Assembly: GCA_029465975.1 (NCBI GenBank)
Contig: CM055742.1
Span: forward strand, 8,990,043 to 9,054,042
Source of the DNA: Dallia pectoralis
Taxonomy: Eukaryota; Chordata; Actinopteri; Esociformes; Umbridae
Length of the DNA stretch: 64,000 nucleotides
Direction: 5' to 3'
In this document: piece by piece, positions 1 through 11,800 of the stretch
How positions within the stretch are numbered: the first letter of the stretch is position 1
Layout: the number at the start of each line of letters is the position of its first letter
Position numbers and translations under genes: made by a program
The notes under the pieces: generated by a model
Databases searched by the model: none
What the model was told of the DNA's origin: nothing
Seen by the model: only the letters and a program-made list of their open reading frames with translations

Positions 1-568
1 ACTGGTTGCTTGGCTCCGGATATAGCATTTATCTCGTATGAAGACCTCCAACGGAAGGACATTACGCAGCATTTGAACGTTTATAGGTTCACCATCATCT
101 TCTGACACTGAGCTGTTCAGCGTGGCTAGGCTGATTTGTAGCCTAAGTCTGACAGTAATGAACTCCATATTTTATAGCTTTCATTTTAGTAAGACTTGTC
201 CTGGTTGACTTTGAACTTGGCAGTCTGTCATTAGATTTTTAAATAATACAGCTTTTGTAGGCGTTTTTTCCTTCATCTCAGTTTGGTAAATGTAATTTTA
301 TATTTAATGATTTTTATGTATTAAATATATTTCTGTATTATATTTATGATACATAAACTACATAAAAGTAAAGCAGCATTAATATAACTTACATTTTTTT
401 AAATGTATTACTCTCCCAGCTCTTTTACAATGTAACATAACCATAATGCATTATAAAATATATATTGCATGAAAACAAATTAACTTTATATTCTTTGTAT
501 TGGCCAATATATTTACACATTTTTATATTGACGTGAAGTTTACAAGTATACAGGGAAGCTCACTTTTA
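1..568. other. AT-rich sequence, no gene seen
   Basis: AT-rich sequence with no long open frame, no splice-flanked coding segment and no repeat I can name. It could be intergenic or intronic. Confidence 0.4.
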
Positions 569-835
569 TTACTAGGTTACCTAGTGGTTAGGGACTAGGG
601 CTTGGGTCTGGAAGGTCCCTGGTTCTAATCCGCCCACCACCAAGGTGAAAACCGCGTCGTTCTGTCCTTGAGCAAGACAGTTAACCCTAAAATGCTCCCC
701 GGGCGCCGTGACGTGGAAGTCCAATCAGGTAACTGATTAGGGCCCGCCCCCTGCACCTCAGGGTTGGGTAAAATGCGGAGAACACATTTCAGTTGAAGGC
801 ATTCAGTTGTACAACTGACAATATTGGTCTATTCT
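569..835 (+). repeat. tRNA-derived SINE
   Basis: The 5' part resembles a tRNA gene with RNA polymerase III promoter boxes. An A-box-like stretch (CTAGTGGTTAGGG) lies near 581 and a B-box (GGTTCTAATCC) at 621-631. A body with 'gagcaagacagttaaccc' follows, then a tail containing 'cattcagttgtacaactgac', which I recognise from fish SINEs. It cannot be a functional tRNA because there is no cloverleaf 3' half. The exact 3' end is uncertain. Confidence 0.7.
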
Positions 836-870
836 ATGAGTGACATGTTTTATTATTTTTTTTTATCTTA

Positions 871-2161
871 AAGTGGATATGAAAATTCTACACACCCAGG
901 TTTTTGTGATATGAAAAAGGATAAATCATGTCAGAACTTTTTCCACTGGCCCATAACATGAACAATTAAATTTAAAAACAAACACAAATCTTTGATAGAG
1001 ACAAATAAAAAGCTTGCAATAAACTGGTTGCAAAAGTGTGCACACCCTTAAACTAATACTTTGTTGAAACACCTTTTGATTTTATTATAGCACTCTGTAT
1101 TTTTGGATAGGAGTCTATTAGCATGGCACATCTTGACTTTGCAAAAGCGCTCCAAATCTGTGAGATTGCAAGGACATCTCCTGTGCACAGCCATCTTCAG
1201 ATCACCCCACATATGTTCTATTGGGGTCTGGCTGGGCCATTCCAAAACGTTATTCTTCTGGTGATGCCATGCTTTTGTGGACTTTGATGTGTTCTTTGGG
1301 TCGTTGTCGTGCTGAAAGGTGAACCTCATCTTTAGCTTTCTAACTGAAGTCTGAGGTTTTTGTGCCAAAATTGGTATTTAGAACTGATCATAATTCACTC
1401 CAGCTGAAGAAAAACAGCCCATAAGCATGTTGCTGCCACCACCATGCTTCACAGTTGGTATGGTGTTTCTTGGGTGATGTGCAGTGTTGTTTTTTCGCCA
1501 AAAAACTTTTCGAGTGGTGGCCAAAAAGATGGCCATTGTTTTTGGTTACTTCTTACGAATTGGATGTAAGAAAGCCTTTTGTAAGAAAAGGCTTCCGTCT
1601 TGCCACCCTAGCCCATAGATATGAAAAAATACGGAAGATTGTTGTCACATGTAGCACACAGCCAGAAACTTGCCAGAAATTCCTGCAGCTCCTTTAATGT
1701 TGCTGTAGGCCTATTGGAAGCCTCCCTGACCAGTTTTCTTATTTTTACATCTCCACTTGATGATGCCTGTCTTCACTGTGTTCCATGATGTATCTAATGC
1801 TTTGGAAATTCTTTTGTACCCTTCTCCTGGCAATGAGATCCCTCTGATGCTTTGGAAGCTCTCTGCGGACCATGGCTTTTGCTCTGAGATGCAACTAAGA
1901 AAATGTTGGGAAAATCGTACTGGAACAGCTGACCTTATTTGTGACTATAAGTTATAGGAGTGCACACGTATACAACCAAGTTATTGTATTGGTTGTTATA
2001 TGTTTTTTATTTTTCCCCCTTAACGGTTTCAGTTTGTATTTCAATTGAATTGTTCACGGTATAGGTCACTTTAAACGCGGAAAAATTCTTTATCTCATTT
2101 CTTCACATTGAATAAAAACCTGGCGTTTTTAACAGGGTGTTTAGTCTTTCTATATCCACTG
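871..2161 (-). mobile_element. Tc1-like DNA transposon, inactive
   Basis: Terminal inverted repeats starting AGTGGATAT face each other at about 872 and 2160. TA dinucleotides at 869-870 and 2162-2163 fit TA-target integration. On the minus strand, 1048-1368 encodes the C-terminal half of a Tc1 transposase (HDNDPKNTSKSTKAW, then PIEHMWGDLKMAV, part of the DDE fold). About 1380-1470 encodes a shifted KHGGGSNMLMGCF-like segment. Frame breaks separate the parts, so no intact transposase remains. Confidence 0.85.
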
Positions 2162-2163
2162 TA

Positions 2164-2815
2164 CATGTCTCTCAACTCGTGATGTTTTGTTGGCAGGTGG
2201 TGTTTTTTCAGAATATTTAGTTGTGTTTTAAGTGGTGGCCTGCTTTTTTGGACATCATTTCAATAACAAAAAGTACATTATTTTAGCACATTTTGCTTCA
2301 GCATAAACCTCCGCTCTGTGTTTACACCTACCCAGAATATTTGTATTAGTGGACAGGTCCAAAAACTACCCCTAACCCTTTTTGCTCTTTTCAAATTAAG
2401 GCCCACAAAGCATTTTTTCTGTTTTTTTTAACTACTTTTCAGTTACAATTCATTATTATATATTTACAAAAACAATCAAACATGGTAAGTCTTTTTTTCT
2501 CATACCCAATTGATGGTAAGTCTGGTGCTGTTGATTAGTTGCATAACACTGCTTTGCTTTTCCACTCTGCAAAAGAGCATGACTGCAAGATGGTTGAGAG
2601 AAGACGAAGATGATGGAATTTTCCCAGGCACAGCCACTCCTAACTAAAGCAACAAAAAAACTAAATATAACAGTGAAAACATAGACGCATTTATCTCACA
2701 TTTTCTCTACATTGGGACCCCTCTAAAATATCTGAAAGAAGATGCAGTATAATCCAGCATTTTAATGTAAGGAAGCCCAGCGTCTATAATCCTGTCTCTG
2801 CTTTCCACCTCTCAG
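2164..2815. other. Upstream of first recognised znf638 exon
   Basis: AT-rich sequence with no clear exon. It ends in a pyrimidine-rich acceptor (ccacctctcag, to 2815), so it is most likely intron. The first znf638 exon(s) and promoter must then lie in here unrecognised or before the window. Confidence 0.5.
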
Positions 2816-5800
2816 CTTTGCGTTGCACACAGACAGTCGATCCCGTCTACTGCCATCGATCTGCTCTCGTGGAGGAGCAACCAACCTCTTCGCTGCCAGC
2901 GGCCAGGGCTCCTTGTTCCTCTCTGGACCGGCAGCCGCTCTACGTCTGGCCCAGATCGAAGCTCAGCTTATCTTGTGCCAGCTCAGTGCCATTGCTGTGG
3001 CCAGTAACCACAGCAACCAGCAGGTGGCCCTGCTCAACCTTCTTCAGACCGCGGCCGCCATCAACAAAAGCAACGCACAGCCCATCTCCGCTATAATGTA
3101 CCAGCAACAGGGGGCTCCCTTTAACAGGCCCAGGGCCATGCCATTCCGACCGCAACAACCGGGCAATGTTATGGGGGGCAACATGCCCCAGATGAACACC
3201 TACCAGGTGGGTCGGTTCCCGCAGCAGACTCAGCTGACAGAGAACGTGGAGTCGGCCATATCAGTCTGCATTCAAGGCGGGAGGCATGAGGACACCCTCC
3301 CGCCCAACCAGATGTCCCAGCTCTCCCGGCAGCATTGTGTGGACTCCCGTCTGCCCGGGTGTGGTCAAGGTCACAGGTCGGAAACTGGTTATTCAAACAG
3401 CAGTAACCTCATCCCACTCTCCTCTGACAACCAGCAGTATCAGAGGCCAGACCTGGAATGGTCTGAATATCAGACTCCCAATAATGTCTTTGCCCCCAAT
3501 CAACAGCAGCAACAGCAACACCTGCAGCCACAGCAGCACCTCCAGTCGTTGTCACACACCAACGCTAATCCAAACCCCAGGCCTTTAAGTGGTCGCGCAC
3601 AAAGCTGGAACACGCCCGTTTCTGAGCAGGGTCGTCCACAAGGCAGGGACATGCAGAACCCATACGTGCCGGAAAGCGCGGGCAGTATCCTGGCCAGCTT
3701 CGGCTTGTCAAACGAAGACCTTGAGTTTCTCAGTCATTATCCCGATGATCAGCTAACTCCGGACACCTTGCCCTTAATCCTCCGGGACATACAGATACAA
3801 AAAACTAAGCGAACAACAGTCCCCCCTCCCGCGTTCTCAGAGAATCTCTCTTTTTCCGCCCGTCCTCCACCACCTCGCCTTTCTCCGCCTCACCTGCGTC
3901 CCACGTTGTCACGTTCGCCAGACATCCCGGGCTTTCTGAGCGTGGCGCAAATCGCCGGTCAAGTCATCGACTATGGCCACGCGAGCAGGGCAGCGGAGGA
4001 GGGCAAAGACTCTTACGAACGCCAGCCACTGCCCCGGGAGAGCCCGACAAAGCTAAAGTACACGAAACGTAAAGCTGAATCCCCGGCGCAGCAGCACTCG
4101 ATCGACGGCTCTCCGCACACACAAAAATACAGAGAAAACAAAGACTACAAGAGGCGGACGCCAAGTCCTGGTGCTCCAAAGCGCAAACGAACAACCACCG
4201 GAGAGCCACCGTCGAGATCTCGGTCGGAACGCGCCGTGCTTGGTATGACGCCATCGTCCGGGGCCAGAAGTGTATCTTTGAAAGCAACAAGACCCCGGGA
4301 TCGAAGCGCAGCTCTTGGGTCCCCAAGAGCCTTCCGACGCCCACCATGATAAGTGATTTCTCAGCGGCCACTCCAAAGGTGTACCCCCACACCTGCTCCC
4401 TGTGTGAGACGCAGTGTGAACGGGAAATGGTGAGTACTGTACTTGTACTGCACATGTTGTTTGCCAGGCTGAAATGTTTTTCTTTAACAGTGCAGTTGTA
4501 AGCCTCACACCACGATACACCTAAAAATGTACCTCCACATTTAATTAGTGTCTGTTCGCGGAAATAAAATGTAACTACCTCATTGGCGATAGTAAATTAC
4601 TTTTCATTTACTAATTACATTAACAGTGTTAAAGGGTATACATTTCATGTTCATCACATACAGATCAAATCTTTTTCACTGGGCGTATTCCATGGGGCTT
4701 TAGTATTTCCGTGTGTTTACCTTCCTGTGAAGTTGTATCACAATTGTTTTTATGAAGTAACATGTCGAGTACTGAATATTTAGTATAATGTTGAGTACTG
4801 AATATTTAGTATAATGTCAAGTACTGAATCTTTTTGTAAAAAGAAAGGTTTGGGGTCACTTAGGAATGTCCTTGTTTTTTAAAGGAAAGGTTTTTGTTCA
4901 TAAAAAAACATTAAATTGATTGATTAATGAAATATCTACATAGGTGTAAATAGGCCTATTGTCATCATCAAGGATAATAGATCATTAAACTAATTTCCAT
5001 TTATGCTAGCACAGCTGAAAACAAAAAAAAATTATAGTACCTGCAAAACAGCTGTCTCAACGTCAGCAGTGAAGTGGCTGTTTACATCTCTGCCTAGAAG
5101 GCCAGCATTCCGAAGAGAAGGCCATATCTCTGTCTAGCCTATAAAAGTAATAGATTAAGATGGAAAAAGCAACACAGATACAGGACTGAGGAAGATAATA
5201 AATGTTTTATGGAAAAAACTAATTAATGTTTCATGTGTTGAAATCACAAAGCAGAACATTCCTGAGGTGCAGACCGAATATAAAGATCCAGGAATGCTTG
5301 TCGTCATCTGTCAAGCATGGTGGAGGCAATGTGATGGTCTGGGGATGCTTTTATGGTTGTGAAGTGCGAGATTTGTAGAGGGTGAAAGGGATTTTGAAGA
5401 AGCAAGGCAATCCCTACATTTTGCAACATCGTGGCATACCCAGTGGACTGCGTTTGATTTGGATCAAAAACTACAACAGGACACTGACCCAAAGCACCTG
5501 GCCTTAAATGGAAAAATTGTTGGTATTCTGTCTAATGAAGCGACCAGCCAGTCTCTGCATCTCATCCCCATTGACCTTTTGTGGGAGCAGCTTGTCTAAG
5601 TAGTCCCTGAAAAGCCCACTAACTTGTGGGAGGCGTTTCTGAAGAATGGGGTGAAAATCTCAGATTACCTCAACAGATCGACAGCTGGAATGTCAAAGGC
5701 TTTTATTGTCTTGCAAGCAAAGACTTAAGGTCATTGTTTCCTAATAATTTTTGCGATATTTCCCATATAAACAAATTTACCATATGTTTTATCGGATAAC

Positions 5801-8800
5801 AGGGATATTTCTAAGTGACACCAATCTTTGAAAAGTTTGTGTACATTTTGTCATACTTGTTTACAGTATACCAACAAAATTACAGAAATGTTCAACAAAT
5901 TGAAAATCTGAATTATGGCATCTAATTGAACAACATAGATATATACACTTTGTAAGTTCAAAACAACATTTGGTCAAAAAAAAGTATAGAATGCTTTGAA
6001 TATTAAATCAATAGCTGAAATGTACGATTTGGATAAAAGTTTTGTCAGTGCCAAAAATTCTAAATGTAGCTAAAGAATACGTTGCAAACGTGGGTCAAAG
6101 TTTTAGCCATACTTGGCTGTTTTTTTGTTATTATTCAACTACTTCATAAAGGTTTATTTATGTGGAAGACGTTTTACTACTACTTTACCAAATGTGGTTT
6201 TCATTTAGTTAATTCTATGGTTTTTGTTGCCTTTAAATGCCAATTTAGAATAGGATTAAAAGTGCATTATACTTTTTTCCATCTGAACTTGTTCTCCATA
6301 AATCTATATCTGGCTAATGACCAATGCGAAGATGAATTCGGATGACTTGGATATGCAGTATTTACAGAAGCTTTATCGCTTTTTTGGACCTTTCTGCATT
6401 TTGTTCCAACAAAAAATCTAAATGTATTTAGTCAGTTTTTTTTGCAATCAATCAATAATATCAAATAAAAAACATTTGCAGCATGAATGTCAAATATAAA
6501 ACGGTAAACAATTGATTGTATAAGTATTCCCTTCCTTTCCACATTTCACTTGTTGAGTTGCCGTACAACCAATTCTCTTAAAGTCCCAATTAGTTAAAAC
6601 GAATCCACCCGTGTGCAATTGAGGTGTTTTATGTGCTCGTCCAAAATTGCATCCACCTGCTATCCCAGGCTTGAGTCTTTACCAGAATGACGGTTGGGAA
6701 AAATGGGACGGGCATGTTCGACAGTTGTGTTTGGTCACATTTCACCAGAGGACCCACAATGTAGAGGTTTTCGGCATCAACGAGCTCTGATTGGTGCACA
6801 CCTACCTCTGTGAAATTATCCAGAGGATACCATCCCTACAGTGTGCAGCATGGGGGTGTGTGTAGCGACATACTTTGGGCGTTCCTTGGGAGATTGGTCA
6901 AGCTCGCGAGGAGGAAGATCCCAGCGACATGTCGAGTGGTCTTTGAAGAACTCCCCGGACTGGGCTGAAGAGTAATTTCTCAGCAAGACAACATCTTAAG
7001 CGCACCACTAAGGCGGCATTGGAATGGCTTCAGGTCAGGTCTGAATGGCCTTGAGTTGTCCTGTCAAAGGCCGGAACACAGCGAAATGGCATTATTTGGA
7101 AAGGGACGAAAGTTACTGTTCACCCTAGTTTCCTATCCAACCTGGCAGAGACATCCAAATTCACTTTACCCAGTATTTATTTAGGTGGGTGAATACTTAT
7201 ACAATCATGTATTATATTGCTAATTAATTTAAGAGGATTTGTATTGAATCCGTTTTAAGGTTTTGACAAAATAAAGTATAGGTACGTGTTATTGCTTGTG
7301 AGGAGCACTGTGTTATCTGACTGGTACCAACACATTGCCAATGCTTTTTTAAATGTAAATACAAGGGTGGCAATTTTGCAATATCAATTAGTATTTCTCT
7401 TAACAGGTTCATGCACAACCAAAATGTGCTTCTCAAATGTTACTGTTTTTTTAACTGCTTTGCCATGATATGGGAATGTTTCTTACATCAACCAGAGGTA
7501 TCACTGCCAACCGTTCATTGAGGAATGCTATCAAAATGTGATGACTTAGTATTGACGGCGTCCATTTTTGACGACATAAATCTAAACGTTTCCACTAAGT
7601 AAATGCTGTTGAACCGAGGTAATATATATATATATATTTATACCTGACGAGTTCTCTAACAGTTTCTTTGCCCCTCCTACGTTGTCTTTGTTTCCTCACA
7701 GGACTGGACCACCCACACGAACACTGTTAACCACACAGCTAGCTGCAGAGATTTGCGCAACAAGTGAGTTTTTTTCTAACTTTTGTATATTGGTCTGTCG
7801 GTTAACTTGCCAATCGTCCATGACATCCCTTTTTTTCCCCCTCCAAAGGTATCCGGACTGGAAACCGGATTTGCCAAGGTGCGAAAAAATTCCTTATTTT
7901 AACAATTCGCTTTATAGCATTCTCTCCAGAGACACCTGGTATTGGTCCATCCTTATCTCATGGACCCATGTTAGTCCTACCTCGTATTACTCATATATAT
8001 ATGAATGTATACATTACATATGTCGTTGTTTTTCCCCTGCCCCCATCCTAGGAAGGGTTCAGATGCCTGTTCCACCTGGCGTTCCCTAGACCGCTCTGCG
8101 TCCCGATCCGTGTCGCATTCCCTGTCCTGCTCCCCCAGCCCACCACCAGGGCGACGCAGAAGGACCTCTCCTCCACCCTCGGTGCGACGTCACAGAGAGT
8201 CCTACTCACCCCGGCACCCTCACCACTCTCCTCATGGACACGGGCCCCGCCCCTCTGGCCGATACAGCCCCTCCCAGTCTCGTAGGGGCCTCGCAGGTGA
8301 GGCTCAGAGCTGGTGTCTCCAATTCAGACTGAGGCAAATGTACTGGGAACAATTTGTCAATCCATTGCGATGTTTCAGTCACAACTGCTTAATTGGCTTG
8401 GTTTGCAGAGTTGATAACAATGTCGACTTACAACATTTGTTGACTTTCGTTAGTCACAATACTGGGCAAAACGTACTCTATGCTAATTGTCCTCCCTCTG
8501 ACAAAGACTGGCAAAATACATTTTAGTTTTATCTCATCACCCAGTGTCTTTAGCACAGTAATGTTTGTCCACTGCAATTATTGTGACCGTGCATCAAGTC
8601 CTCCTCGTACCTCCAGGTGTATCCACTGGCCGAGGCCTGAAGCTCTCGAGGGACGACGCCGCCAAACGTTTGACTAGCTCCTCCTCCGTGTTTTCCGGAG
8701 GCCGGTCTTCTGCTGGCAAGTCTGGGAAACACCCGTCCCTGAAGGAAGCCAAACCTAGGGACAAGCCTGTGGCTGGGAAGAGGGCCACATCCGGACAAAT

Positions 8801-11800
8801 CTCAGAGGTAATCGCATTACCTTTGTTAAATGTCTATGCTGTTGACGATTAAGGAACACGTGTTCGGTTCCATCATAGCTATGAAACACGTCGGCCGTCA
8901 ACAGTATTTAACCTTTGTTCCTTGATTTTACTTCATCTTAGAAATCACAGAAGAAGTTGAAGCAAAATCCGAAGCTGCAGAAAAAGCTGCCTCCTGGTTC
9001 CGGCCTTCTCTATCTGACAGGTCTTCCTGAGGACGCCAAATACGAGGAAGTGGTGGCGCTGGTGCAGGCCTTCGGCAAGGTCGACAATGTCCTTATAATA
9101 AAGAGCGAGGAGGCGGCCAACAACCAGGGCCCGCGGCAGTACGCTAATGTGAGTGCATAACGACATGGACGTGCGGGTGTTGATCACCGTTCACCAGGTG
9201 TGGTATCAATAACGTGGAGGTGCGGGCTTATGTCGCGTGTATCGGGCTTATGTCGCGTGTATCGGGCTTATGTCGCGTGTATCGGGCTTATGTCGCGTGT
9301 ATCGGGCTTATGTCGCGTGTATCGGGCTTATGTCGCGTGTATCGGGCTTATGTCGCGTGTATCGGGCTTATGTCGCGTGTATCGGGCTTATGTCGCGTGT
9401 ATCGGGCTTATGTCGCGTGTATCGGGCTTATGTCGCGTGTAGCGGGCTTATGTCGCGTGTAGCGGGCTTATGTCGCGTGTAGCGGGCTTATGTCGCGTGT
9501 AGCGGGCTTATGTCGCGTGTAGCGGGCTTATGTCGCGTGTATCGGGCTTATGTCGCGTGTATCGGGCTTATGTCGCGGGGCGGGCTAAAATTGTAACATA
9601 TTGTTCAGGAAACATTTATAACATATACGTCATGTCGTTCTTCCTCAGGCCTCTGTGTGCATGCACCACGAGCAAGACGCTAAGGTTTTGGCTGCGTGCA
9701 CAACCCTCTCCATACGGGAGCACCTCATATCTGTCGCCAACAAGGTTTGTTTTGCACCCTTGGCAAGTTGCCCAGCAGTTAAAACGTCCTAAATAAATGG
9801 TTGCTAGATAGTTCTCCTGCCCTGGCGATGTAAAAAGTCCGTTTTCAAACCAGACCGTTTAGCCTAACCCCGTCTAACCCAAATTAAGGTAGAAGTAATG
9901 ATTCATAACACATTTTACATTTACTGTTTTTGCAGAAACCTGAGCATCCACCTATCTCCTCAATACCTGTAATTATAAAGGGGTGAGTTAACATGCATCC
10001 CACAGATGTAAGGGCCGCTTATATGATTGATTATGGCCGCTGTATTATTGATTATGGCCGCTGTATTATTGATTATGGCCGCTTGTATGATTGATTATGG
10101 CCGCTTGTGTTATTGATTATGGCTGCTTGTGTTATTGATTACGGCCTTTTTTGTTTTTCTTTTCACATGCTCTGTTGCTCTCTCTAGACATGTGGTGGGT
10201 GTTTCTAAAACAACTACCAAACCCAGGAATACCAGTGCTACCACCAAAAGCCCTGGTAAAATTACATATAAATCATTGTTCTTCTAGTGGCTGTCTAAAA
10301 CGCCACCCTATTCCCTAATAGTGCACTACATATGACCACATGCCCAATAGTGCACTACATATGACCAGATGCCCAGTAGTGCACTACATATGACCACATG
10401 GCCAATAGTGCACTACATATGACCACATGCCCAATAGTGCACTACATATGACCACATGCCCAATAGTGCACTAAATATGACCACATGCCCAATAGTGCAC
10501 TACACATGACCACTAGTGCACTACACATGACCACATGCCCAATAGTGCACTACACATGACCACATGCCCAGTAGTGCACTACATATGACCACATGCCCAG
10601 TAGTGCACTACATATGACCACATGCCCAGTAGTGCACTACATATGACCACATGCCCAATAGTGCACTACATATGACCACATGCCCAATAGTGCACTACAT
10701 ATGACCACATGCCCAATAGTGCACTACACATGACCACATGCCCAATAGTGCACTACATATGACCACATGCCCAATAGTGCACTACACATGACCACATGCC
10801 CAATAGTGCACTACACATGACCACATGCCCAATAGTGCACTACACATGACCACATGCCCAGTAGTGCACTACACATGACCACATGCCCAGTAGTGCACTA
10901 CACATGGCCACATGCCCAGTAGTGCACTACACATGGCCACATGCCCAGTAGTGCACTACACATGGCCACATGCCCAGTAGTGCACTACACATGGCCACAT
11001 GCCCAGTAGTGCACTACATATGACCACATGCCCAATAGTGCACTACATATGGCCACATGCCCAATAGTGCACTACATATGGCCACATGCCCAATAGTGCA
11101 CTACATATGGCCACATGCCCAATAGTGCACTACATATGGCCACATGCCCAATAGTGCACTACATATGGCCACATGCCAAGTAGTGTCTTGATTGTTCAAC
11201 TATTGATGTTTGAAAGACCTTACGGGGAAGTTGACTATATTACTGTTTTACGACAGAAACCAGTGTTGTGCAGAAGAAGATAAAAGAGGTAATGTATTTC
11301 TCTCAGTAATTGTAAAATATTTTTTTCATTTTAGAGGCTACAATGCTACAGACAGCACAGATGGGATGTAGTATTTAGTATTGATCTGGTTACACCGTCA
11401 GCTAGAGGAGGCTATGTTGCTAGTGATGGGATATAGTATTTAGTATTGATCTGGTTACACCGTCAGGTAGAGCAGGCTATGTTGCTAGTGATGGGATATA
11501 GTATTTAGTATTGATCTGGTTACACCGTCAGCTAGAGGAGGCTATGTTGCTAGTGATGGGATGTAGTATTTAGTATTGATCTGGTTACACCGTCAGCTAG
11601 AGGAGGCTATGTTGCTAGTGATGGGATATAGTATTTAGTATTGATCTGGTTACACCGTCAGCTAGAGGAGGCTATGTTGCTAGTGATGGGATATAGTATT
11701 TAGTATTGATCTGGTTACACCGTCAGGTAGAGCAGGCCGCTCCAGACGATGCATCACATAGAACTGACGGACTACTGTTTCTCTTTCTGTGCTTTGACCG

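Noticed and set aside
560..640. A tRNA gene at the window start
   Set aside because: A and B boxes are present, but there is no acceptor stem pairing or cloverleaf 3' half, and a SINE body follows.
9200..9796. Tandem array as a possible CRISPR or regulatory RNA cluster
   Set aside because: Units are contiguous with no unique spacers, in a vertebrate intron. It is a minisatellite.
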